Below, one piece after another: positions 11,033 through 20,639 of a stretch of DNA of 25,363 bases. The position numbers were made by a program, and so were the translations under genes. A model generated the notes under the pieces. It searched no databases, was not told where the DNA came from, and saw nothing but the letters and a program-made list of their open reading frames with translations. Each line of letters begins with the position of its first letter. Within the stretch, counting starts at the first letter, position 1. The stretch comes from Funneliformis mosseae (Eukaryota; Glomeromycota; Glomeromycetes; Glomerales; Glomeraceae): the NCBI GenBank assembly GCA_910592005.1, contig CAJVPP010000857.1:1-25363 (forward strand), written 5' to 3'.

Positions 11033-12484
11033 TCATCTTTCCACTATGCTACGTCGACAAATTGGACATTTGTCGGAATTTTTAAACCAGGAGTCGATAC
11101 AATCTTGATGAAAATCGTGCGAACAAGGCAAATCTCGGAGTAGATCATTGCTTTCATAACCCGTTAAACATATTGTGCATCTATAAAAATTGAAATAGTG
11201 TTAATTCAAATGCATTAAATATAGTTATGAAATGCAGACAATTTCCGCACCTCTCTTCAGCAGTTTTGCTCTTGCCCATTATAAACGTTTTTGCCGGTAG
11301 GGTTTTTATGACATCTTCGGAAACACCCTTAGGTTTTGCATCACCGATACGTTCGCATAATCGAAGTAAACCTTCGTAGCTGGAGTCAAACTCATCCTCA
11401 TCCTATATAACAGAAAAAGTAAAATTAATAAAGTTGAAATAAAAAAAAAATTTTTTTCAAATTCATAAATAATTAAAGTAATTACTAGATAATTATCCGG
11501 ATTTGCTGCAATACCATTACTAGATAAGAATTTTGAGGTCATATTATTATTACATTTATTAAAAGAATTTTTGCGATGTCAAATTTTGAATCGAATGCGT
11601 ACCCCCAAACAGGCCATAGATCCAAAAAGTCTTCCAATTCTATTTCACCTGAATCAATAAGATTCCCCAATAAAGGATAATGTGGGATAAAATGATGGTG
11701 TAGATAATTGCTCGCACTGCTTGACCTTCCACCATTTCTAGATTGACTACCTCGTGAGCCGTGACCACGACTTCGAGGAGGTTCGTTACCACGTTCTTCA
11801 TGGTGATTACGCTCATGGGATAAAATTTCTGGTAATCTTGCGGTTCCACGCGTTGATGCGTTCCTTCTAGAAGATTCGTTGCGCGATGAAGATGATGAAC
11901 CCGAAGTTGTTTCTCGACGATTTGCATTAGAACGGGCTATGTATCAAATTAAGTCTTAACGTTATTGAAAATTTTTTATTAATTTGAAACCCTTATTAAA
12001 ATATACCTCTGCCAGCACCTAGGAATCTAGCTAAAACATTCTGTTCATCAATCTAAAATTAAAAATCGCCAAATTTTAATAAAATGTAAGAATGTAAAAA
12101 GATTTTGTATACAGACTTACAGTGTTTTGAATACTACTGTATTCATATGCTTGCATTCTTCTCGCTATTTGTTCATCAGCAGACAGTGAACCGTCATTTG
12201 TAGAATTCGTTCTTGCTGCAGTAGCTGCAGCTAACGCTGCCAGCGTTCTAGAGCGAGGATGATCGAGTGCATTATTATCTTGACGTGACTCGTGACGTCT
12301 AGGTGGCCTAAATTGAGGACGAACTGCGGTAGATGTTGTTATATTTACTTCACTATCTGAATTTTCCGGTAATTCAGTAAGATTGTCCTGTTCTTCTTCA
12401 TTTCCAAGTATCCTAGCAACTTCTTGTATAGAAGTACTAAAATTTGAATTATTATTATTATTATTGCTGTTGTTGTTGTTGTTG

Positions 12485-12524
<40 letters not shown>

Positions 12525-14202
12525 TACTATTACTATTATTATTATTTCTATGAATCATTGTATTGCGACGGTGAAAATTCTGATTAGGCATGATTGGTCT
12601 TGTCAGTATTTCTGTACGCCCTCTAGGGTCTCGAGGTGTCCATCTGGGGGGTATTGAAGATGACGTTGGCGATGTCCTTGAAGCCTGTGATAAACCCGGA
12701 ATAGTATGGTGATGAGGAGGTCTTCTCTCTGGTGGTTGAAATACTTCGGGATACATAACGATCGGTATATCTGGACTAGCAGGAGCAAAATTAGAACTAT
12801 AACCTTGTTGTTCATCAACATTGTGATTAGGTGTAGAAGTGGGCCTTCGTGGCTCGACAGGTTGAGGGACTGTCTGATTAAAGTTCCTTCTTGGGGGTGG
12901 ATTAAACATTGTCCGATGATAAAAGAAAGACGGTGGTTGAGAATGTAAACGAGCATATGTAGGTTCGGTTGATGGAGTCGTAACAACTGCAGATGAAGAT
13001 CGCGAATTTGCGGAGAAAACCCTCGTACGATTTGATGAATAATTTCCCAATATATATGGAGGTGGTGATATAGGTGTATGATGCGCAGGACGAACAGCAT
13101 CGTTGTCTGGTGAGAAACCAAAGAAAGATTCTCCATTTCCTGCTGATCTGTTGTTATTGGGCAGTGGTGGAGATGAAGATAATTGCGTTGATCTTAAATT
13201 TTGATTCGGTCTACTCGATATATCACTATTAACAGGCTCCAAAGACCCAAACTGTATAGATTGAGGCCAATCATTAGAAATTGATCTCGCCCGTTTCCTT
13301 GAGGAAGTGGCATCGTAAGAAGTAGATGAAGAAGCTCCATCATCATCTTCTTCATCACCACCATTTTCTTGTGACTCATTTGGAAAACCAAATCTCAGTG
13401 GACTTTGCTTTTGTTGATTTGATGCAGAAGATGAAGCTGACGAAGCAGATGATATCGATGACGAAGCAACAGTCGCATCCGTACTATTAGGATAAATTGG
13501 AGAAGGATGATTAACATTTGGAAATCTAAATATACCCTGAGGTGATGGTGGCGAAGAAAAATGATCGGAAAATGAAGAGATATTAAGCCTATTATTAGTA
13601 TTAGGATCATAAGTTCTTGTAGGAGAGGAACCATTCCTTGAAGGATGTAAAAATCTATTCAAGTAAGGTGAAGGAGGATCCGATCCGATAGACCTGTTAC
13701 TTATGTTAGAAGTAGAGGTAGGGATTGAAGGATTATTTGGGGCCAATTGTATCGGAGGTAGAAAATTATTATTATTGTTGTTGTTATTACTATTAGGTGA
13801 TCCATTGTTATTTCGATTTATGTTAAAATTATTCCCATTTTCAAATGTTTGACTTTGTATGTTTGAATTATTAATAATTTGTTGTTCTTCTTCATTGTCT
13901 TCAGATTCTGTTTCTGAACTACATACATCCATTTCATCATCGTCGTCTTCATCTTCTGTGGTGGTAAAAGAAGTACCATGATTGTGATAATTATATTCAA
14001 TTTCCCCTTCGCTATCTGTTGTACCCTCCATTCCTCCCTCACTGTCGTCTTCTAGGTTAGATTCGTTGGAAAAAGTTGGTGTGCCGGTATATCCTTGTTC
14101 GTTATCGGAATCACTTGCAGTAGCTCTAGAAGTGTAAAAATGGAAATTTCTTTGGGCAGAATTGACATACGTATAAATATCGCTAACTCCAGAATGCGAC
14201 AT
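11033..14202 (-). CDS. RING-H2 E3 ubiquitin ligase candidate, poly-Asn rich, 6 exons
   Basis: Minus-strand exons 14202-12121, 12052-12007, 11936-11603, 11519-11486, 11402-11251 and 11180-11033 total 2796 nt, 931 aa plus stop. All five introns are GT..AG, 68-83 nt. The C-terminus is a complete C3H2C3 RING: C884, C887, C902, H904, H907, C910, C921, C924, reading ERCTICLTGYE, LPCSHDFHQDC and KCPICRR. Such domains bind an E2 and direct ubiquitin transfer; substrate and location are unknown. Exon 5 gives SSYEGLLRLCERIGDAKPKG and LPAKTF, a lead-in I associate with fungal RING proteins of this type. The first 700 residues look disordered: an acidic stretch (EDEDDDDEMD near 85), a basic SRKRARS near 300 that could be a nuclear signal, many Ser/Pro/Asn, and poly-Asn near 553-585. 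No membrane segment is seen. An in-frame TAG 30 bases upstream supports the start at 14202. Exons of 46 and 34 nt are easily missed. Confidence 0.9.
12449..12547 (-). repeat. AAT/AAC trinucleotide repeat coding poly-asparagine
   Basis: An in-frame run of Asn codons, mostly AAT with a block of AAC, interrupted by a few Ser codons, encodes about 30 Asn around residues 553-585 of the RING protein. A shorter Asn run lies near 13768-13800. The mix of AAT and AAC indicates some age; the pure AAT part is the most likely to vary in length between strains. Confidence 0.85.
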
Positions 14203-14463
14203 TACAACAGTGGGGAAGCTACTTTTGAACTAAGCCTTTTATTCAAAATCAACAACAAAAAAAAAAAAATATTTAAACAATTGCAGAAAAAGAGAAGCTT
14301 TGAAGGGTTAACTTGTTGCGTTTTATATTACAACACGTCTTTTTTTTTGTATTTAGAAGAATTTTTTAATGAATAACTATACAAATTATAAAATACGGAA
14401 AAGGTATGAAAGGCTTTAAGGGCTGACACACTGCTGACAGGGAAAAAAATTTTTTTGGGGCCC

Positions 14464-14471
14464 TATTTATA
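14464..14471 (-). promoter_or_regulatory. candidate TATA box of the RING gene
   Basis: Minus-strand TATAAATA lies 262 bases upstream of the RING gene start codon, flanked by GC-rich runs (GGGCCC at about 14458-14463) that make it stand out from the AT-rich background. This would imply a 5' untranslated region of about 230 nt. Confidence 0.4.
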
Positions 14472-15505
14472 AAGGGAGGACAAGTTGAAGTAACTTCTTC
14501 TTATATCACCGATAAGAAAACAACGACGTAATCTTAATTAATAATATTGTTCGGCTTTTGTCTTGTTGAATTTCACCGTCTTAGAGTTAAGTCAAAAAAA
14601 AAAAATAGGGTATTTTTTCCCTTTTTGTCTGAGCTTATTAAGAATATTTAGTAACAATCAAATGGATTACTGTCTATCGTATTCGATTTACTTTTTTTTT
14701 TTTAAATTATTGTTGCTCTGTGTGTTATGAAAGTTTTGTGATAAAAAAAGAACAAAGTTTGAAAAAGAACAGTTTAAGAACAAAACAACACAAAAAAAAA
14801 ATATAAAGTACAAATACATACGCAAATAGATAAATAGGAAAATATAAAGTTAATCAAGATAAATATTAAAAATAATAGAATTCCACGAAGTTTCAGGCAA
14901 GTGGTCGCAAGAATTTAAGGATGGGAGAAACCGTGAAGGAAACTTGTTGAACATTGGTGACTTCTATATATAATTGATAAAAAATATGAGCGAAAATTAA
15001 AAATCTCGATGACGAATGACTATATTTGATCTGATACGATAGGACCTGATATGGTGATAGTAAAATAATTTTATATATATAAGCATGATTTTCTCATATT
15101 TTTTTTTATATGTAAATATGTAAATAATAAGTGTTTTCAAAAAAAAAAAAAAAAAATACAGGAAAGAAAAGCATTACAGGAAAAAAAAAGTTGAACACTA
15201 GCTGCTAATTGGGAGAACAGTTTAAACGTTTACGCAAACAACTATTAACGTAGTACTAGGCATATTGACTATCAAAATAAAATTTTTTTTATTTTTTATT
15301 TTTATTTTTTATATCTTTTTTTTTTTTTTTATTTTTTCAAATGAACTATATTAAAATTACAATAATTAGAATAATTGAAACCTTTAAAGTAGATAAAACC
15401 AGAATCATTTATTTCATTTAAGACACCCGGACATGTTTTTCATGTTTTATTTAAGCAACAAAAGCTAAAGCCGGCATGTGTTTATGCAAATAAAGCTCAA
15501 CTTGT

Positions 15506-15520
15506 CCAATCCGAGCCAAT
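15506..15520 (+). promoter_or_regulatory. paired CCAAT motifs
   Basis: CCAAT occurs at 15506-15510 and again at 15516-15520, followed by CACATGATCG. A further copy is at 16081-16085. CCAAT is the binding core of the Hap/NF-Y complex. The sites are 1.3 kb from the RING gene start and 2.9 kb from the CAP start, so it is unclear which gene, if any, they serve. Confidence 0.25.
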
Positions 15521-16580
15521 CACATGATCGTCCTTTTATGACCGTAGGAGAGTGTCCACGGAGCGAGGTGTGAAGAATTTGATTATGGCAGCAATCGAAT
15601 GGGATGATGATTTTTTAAAATCCAAAAATAAATGAAAAATTTTAATTGTAAAAAGTGGCATGTGAATACATGAACTGATGCTTTTCATTCTAAACTTCAT
15701 TCCTCCAAAATAATTTCTTCCTTGTTTCTTTTGAAGGAAAGGGGAAACAAAAACCTTCAAGCATCAGGGTCAGTTGATGGAACCACAACATAATCGTCAA
15801 GGTACGATACATATCTATACCATATGTAATTAATGCATCCATCCAATTATTTTGTTTTTCGAGCCAAATCTTTGTTTATTCTATGAAATCATAGTATGAG
15901 TTTTAAAATTTCGAAAAAAAAAAAAAAAAATTGAGCAACTTGAATGGTTTAAATTATCGTCGGTTTAAATCCGGGAAATTTTTTTTTTTTTAGCCATTTC
16001 ATTAGCAAAATTCCCCAACTTTCCACCACACCCCCCCTTCATCAACCGACTTCGGAATCAACGTTTCGGTGATTGATCAGCCAATCTTGGTTCCATGAAA
16101 CAATAATAAATTCAATTGAAAAAAAAAAAAAAATATTTACATTTTAATTAATACTTGTATAAATTATAAATAATAATCTACTTTAATGATATCTCATCTC
16201 ATGATTTCAGTTTGTCAACGATTTGATTTTCTTTTATAAGCAATTCTTCCGTTCCTCTTTTTGCAAAATGATAAAAATAAACTTTTGAAATAAAAAAGTA
16301 AAAGTCAAAGCCTCAGAATTATATAAGATTAAATAACCGCAGTAAATAGGGACTCAGCCGAAAATAAAAAAATCAAGTTCATTCATTCAATTTGGTTACA
16401 CATTATTTTATATTTGTTTCAAATCTTCGCCCCCCAACAAATTCCCTGTTCATAGAGGTTGATTTACACAATAGTTTGGCCACTTATTCCGCTATGAATT
16501 CCGCTCGGTGTGTCAATGTGTCAATTCTTGCTGAAAACGGGAATTATCATACGGGAAACGAAAAAAAAATTTTTTTTTTT

Positions 16581-16606
16581 TATATATAGATATATATATA
16601 TATATA
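16581..16606. repeat. TA dinucleotide microsatellite
   Basis: A nearly pure TA run with one interruption (GA at about 16589) follows a T run. It is non-coding and probably length-variable. Confidence 0.8.
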
Positions 16607-17014
16607 CACTGCAGAATTGTCATTTTTGGCGTATCAACCATCTAAAATATACAATAACTTTTTGATTTTTTCATTATAGTTTAATTGATAATTTCAGATG
16701 TTAAAATGTTCAAAAATGCCTCGTTTGGTTAAGTTCTTGTCACGCACAAAGATAAGCCACCCAACTACCAAAAATTCAAAATGTTTGTCTTCATAAACAT
16801 TTTGTTCCCAAAAGATTATCATTCATTTTCTGACCAAAAAGTTTATAACATTCTATCTTAATGTTTGGATTACTCTTTTCTTGTTATTTATACATCAAAT
16901 AAATTTCTATTATTTATTTATTTATTTATTATACTATTTTTTTTATTATATTATTGTTTTTGTATATATTATATATATTTGAATATAGAAATGTGTCGGC
17001 GGAAAAACTATAAT

Positions 17015-17022
17015 TGACGTCA
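17015..17022. promoter_or_regulatory. full CRE palindrome TGACGTCA
   Basis: TGACGTCA is the consensus palindromic site of CREB/ATF-type bZIP factors, which respond to cAMP and stress pathways in fungi. It lies 1.45 kb upstream of the cyclase-associated protein start. The distance is long for a fungal promoter, so function is uncertain. Confidence 0.3.
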
Positions 17023-18208
17023 GCGATATGTACATATTTAATACGTCATTCGCAATAAAATTTTCCCGTTTATCTTTTTTAAAAAAAAATGTTTATCCAC
17101 CAAAAACGCGTTCTCCCGTAACGTGGGATGTTTTTTCACTTTCTCCTCGTTTATGAGAATAACAATCTGAACTTTCGCGAGTTCATAAAGCACTTAAGTC
17201 AAGTCCACTTTTTCTTTTTGTTTTTAAATGAATTTTCTATGAAGAACCAATTTCATAAGACTTCTTGCTAAACCACAATACGAGTGTTTGGGCACAACTG
17301 ACCTAGGTTTTAGATGTCAAAGTCTTCTTGCCATATGGGATGTCATGTCAAATGGAATTATGGAAATACCGTACTAGTTGAAATGTTGCTGATCTAACTC
17401 TCCCAATATAAGTTTCCATGATAAGGCGACTAGGTCGTTAACGCCGAATCTTGTATATTGACTATGTGACCTATCTTTCGACTTTATTGAATGCCTGTTG
17501 AGTTCAAAGAGTGGAATATAAATACAAATACAAATGGTATGAAGAAAGATAAGGAAGGCTATTGTAGTAGATGCGCACTCTCTTTACTTTGGAAGTTTGG
17601 CAGGCAATATTAACAGAACTAATCTGTTCTTGTCATGAAAGTGCTAGCGGCTTTAATTACAATTCTACTTAGGACAACGAATCAGAAGAGGGAGAAGGAA
17701 GAAGGTTTCAACAATCGTTCAATTTCTTTTCTTTTTTGTTACAACGTCCAGAAATTAGTGGTAAGGCTCAAGATCACGTGGATAACAAAATCATGTTTGA
17801 CCATCACCCCCAGAGTATGAATGATTCAACACCCAGAAGAATCTGAAATACAATAGATGTCCACTTACATTGATTATAAACATATTTGAAGAAATAGAGT
17901 AGCGGAGAAAAACTTAATTACAAATTATTTTATTAAAACGGGAAGAATGAATGAAATGCATGCCAAACGATTAGATGAAAAACATTAGTTATGATATTAT
18001 TGGGAGTACTTTGTTACCAAATTCTGAGCAATGTTGAAAAGGAGTATTAAAAAATTTATATTGCTTGTGTTTCATCTTCTCATGCATTGTAACGTCCTTA
18101 AATTTCATACAGTATTCGAAAATGTAGTTTCCTTATTTTATTGCATTAAAGAGCTTTTCATTTGAAACGAAAGATTTGGAAGTAAAGACATGATTGTTTC
18201 AGCTGCGG

Positions 18209-18214
18209 CACGTG
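18209..18214. promoter_or_regulatory. CACGTG E-box upstream of CAP
   Basis: A CACGTG palindrome lies 253 bases upstream of the CAP start codon, in a local GC-richer context (GCTGCGGCACGTG). This is the core site of bHLH factors in fungi. Location fits a promoter-proximal element; no functional evidence is available from sequence alone. Confidence 0.3.
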
Positions 18215-18466
18215 ATTTCAGCTTGATATTTGGTTGCATGAAAAAATTTAATTGGTTTAATTGGATCATGACCCTATTCAAAAGGGAACACGTTTCTCTG
18301 CTACTTGATTAGTACCAGGATAACCTCATTTAAGGAGGTATTGTAAGCTTGTACTACGTGAATGCAAATGACCGCGCTGATTCCAAATTTGGAAAATTGC
18401 GTCAGCAGATAGAGTTTGTCAGTAACGCTTTACCTTACAGTCCGAATTTCACCAACTTCTCAAGTC

Positions 18467-20477
18467 ATGACTGAATATCAATCTCTTACGAATCTTATCA
18501 AACGTTTAGAAGCCGCCACTTCTCGTCTTGAGGATTTGGGTACCTCTTCTGCTGCTGCTAATAATTTAAGTCGCACTTCGGCTGGTGGTCAACCTTCTGC
18601 ACCTTCACTTGTCTCTTCGCAAAGCAATGACGCGGTTGGTGGAGAAGTTCCTCCCACTCTTGCTGCCTATGACGAACTAATTGAGGGTCCCTTAAAAAAT
18701 TTCCTTAAACTTTCAAAGGTGATTGGTGGTATTGTTGAAGACCAGGTAAATCTTGCGGCTCAATGCCCTACATGATTCATATTATTTTTATTTTACCTCC
18801 TTTAACTCGAATTTCAAAATTTCAGAGCCACGCAGTTGAAGATCTCTTCATCGCACAGCGCGATTATATTTATATAACCACTCAAAGTTCAAAACCAAAC
18901 ACCGAAACCATTTTGGAGTTAATCAAACCTACTCAACAATCTCTTGAAAAGGTTGTTGACTATAAAGAGAAAAATCGTCCTTCTCCTTTCTTTAATCACT
19001 TATCCACCGTTAGCGAAGGTATTGGCGCGTTAGGTTGGGTTACTTTTGAAGAAAAGCCTGCACCATTTGTTGGGGAATTGAGAGATAGTTCTCAATTCTA
19101 TGCACATCGTGTAATCAAAGAATTTAAAGACAAGTAAGGAATATATATCTCGTTATGATATAAAAAAAAAAGAATTATAATTAATTTTGATCAACTTTGA
19201 TTTTTTTTTCTACAGGGAACAATCTCAATCCCATGCTGATTGGGCCAATAGTTTTGTTTTTTTGTTGACGGAACTTCAGAATTATATCAAGAAATGTCAT
19301 ATGACTGGTCTTGTCTGGAATCCAAAGGTTCACATATTTTCCTTAAATGCTTTATATTTTTATATTATATTTTTCTAATTCTTTATCATCATTATTTAGG
19401 GTGCAAATCCCAAGAATTTTATTGGAAGAAAACCTGCTTCTCCTTATTCGTCCAATATATCTCCACCATCTGCTCCTCCGAGTGGCCCACTACCACCACC
19501 ACCTCCGCCACCACCACCGCCCACAAACTTTGATGATCTGTCCTCATCAGGAGGCAAAGTTGATATGAGTTCCGTATTTGCAGAACTTAATAAAGGAGAG
19601 GAGATTACTTCCGGCTTGAAAAAAGTTGACAAGAATCAAATGACACACAAAAATCCTAATTTGAGAGTCAGCAGTGTTGTTTCTGATACTGGAGGTATAG
19701 TACGATGATGATTATTATTAGTATAATTAAATCAAAAAATTAAATTTTTTTTTTTTAAAAAAAGCAAAAAAGAAAGCAATTAAAGGACCTGCCGCTCCAC
19801 CGAAACCAGCTTCGTTGTCTCTTAAAAAACCACCGAAAAAGACTTTAATTGGCAATAAATGGAATATAGTAAGCGTAAAAATGAATGGCTTTTCAGACCT
19901 TTATGAAATTTAATTAACAACTCTTTCATTTCTCTTAGGAAAATTATGAGAATGATAAGAATATTATCGTTGAAGATACTCTTATTAATCAAACAGTATA
20001 TATATTTGGATGTAAAAATTCTACTGTACAGGTCAAGGGTAAAGTTAACACTGTTGTTATCGGCAAGTATATAAAATATTATATTCTTTTATGTACTTGG
20101 ATCAGTACTTGAATAAAGTATTAACTTATAAATTATAAATTAAAATTTTTTTTTTTTTAGATTCATGTACAAAATCTGCACTTGTAGTAGATTCAGTTGT
20201 TGCAACAGTTGATATAGTAAATTGTAAATCAGTTCAAGTTCAAGTTCAAGGCAAAACACCAATAATTGTAGTCGATAAAACTGATAGTGGTCAAATATTT
20301 TTATCAGAGGAATGTCTTGATGTTGAAATTTTAACTGCCAAGAGCTCATCTATTAATGTTAATATACCTGGAGTGGGTGAGAATGGTGATTATGCTGAAA
20401 GACCTGTACCCGAACAATTTAAAACTACTGTTGTTGAAGGTAAACTTATTTCTGCTCCTGTTGAACATACTGGATAA
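18467..20477 (+). CDS. SRV2: adenylyl cyclase-associated protein CAP/Srv2, 7 exons
   Basis: Exons 18467-18745, 18826-19133, 19216-19327, 19400-19694, 19765-19868, 19939-20062 and 20161-20477 total 1539 nt, 512 aa plus stop, normal for the family. CAP/Srv2 recycles actin: it works with cofilin to strip filaments and exchanges nucleotide on G-actin; in yeast its N-terminus also binds adenylyl cyclase. Domains in order: N-terminal RLEAATSRLEDL (13-24), helical folded domain (about 45-220, including LVWNPKG near its end), ten prolines at 265-274, a WH2 actin-binding segment about 286-323 (VFAELNKGEEITSGLKKV), and the C-terminal beta-helix CARP domain about 360-512 (KWNIENYE, VDSVVATVDIVNCKSVQVQV, VPEQFKT). 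Five introns are GT..AG; intron 6 needs a GC donor, and intron 3 has a weak GTTCAC donor. The ATG at 18467 is the first in frame and matches the family N-terminus. Confidence 0.95.
20063..20160 (+). other. GC-AG intron (CAP intron 6)
   Basis: The preceding exon must end GTT ATC G and the next begins AT TCA TGT to give VVIDSCTKSALVVDS, the conserved CARP sequence. The 98-nt intron then begins GCAAGT and ends in a T run plus TTTAG. The nearby GT (GTATAT, four bases downstream) would shift the frame and reach a stop after about 16 codons. GCAAGT is the usual consensus for the minor GC-AG class spliced by the U2 spliceosome. Confidence 0.88.
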
Positions 20478-20609
20478 ATTAGCAAATAAGGAAATTATAT
20501 TGTAATATTCAATAATTACTTAATTAGAACAATAAGTTTTATTTTGTTTATAAAGCTTACGTATCATGAATGTGAATTTTAATTATTTATAATTAATATA
20601 ATTATGACA

Positions 20610-20615
20610 AATAAA
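20610..20615 (+). terminator. candidate poly(A) signal for CAP
   Basis: AATAAA lies 133 bases after the CAP stop and is followed by ATAAAAAAAAAA. This is a reasonable position for a cleavage/polyadenylation signal, but the motif is frequent in AT-rich DNA. Confidence 0.4.
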
Positions 20616-20639
20616 TAAAAAAAAAATTTTAAATGATTT

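Larger units (their letters stand above)
14203..18466. other. 4.26-kb divergent intergenic region, no gene seen
   Basis: The interval separates the start codons of two divergently transcribed genes and must hold both promoters. Only short open frames occur (up to about 90 codons), none with recognisable motifs or plausible splicing. CpG content is higher than in the flanks. It contains poly-A/T runs, a TA microsatellite, CCAAT motifs, one full CRE palindrome and one CACGTG. Positions about 17150-17850 are less AT-rich and could hide a decayed gene or an RNA gene, but I recognise nothing. Confidence 0.5.

Noticed and set aside
12603..13136. 177-aa minus-strand frame and other frames within 12600-14050
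   Set aside because: They are alternate-frame shadows of the large first exon of the RING gene. Their His/Leu-rich composition arises from its Pro, Ser and Asn codons.
15600..15680. Possible C/D box snoRNA (ATGATGA near 15602 and CTGA near 15673)
   Set aside because: Boxes this short are frequent by chance, and no terminal stem or guide region is apparent.
15536..15760. 74-aa minus-strand frame in the intergenic region
   Set aside because: No recognisable motif, no splice-compatible extension, and no homology that I can recall.
18416..18466. Extension of CAP upstream of the ATG at 18467
   Set aside because: The upstream part has no ATG, and the family N-terminus is fully accounted for from 18467.
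19444..19632. Minus-strand frame with a glycine run
   Set aside because: The glycine run is the antisense of the CAP polyproline tract (exon 4).
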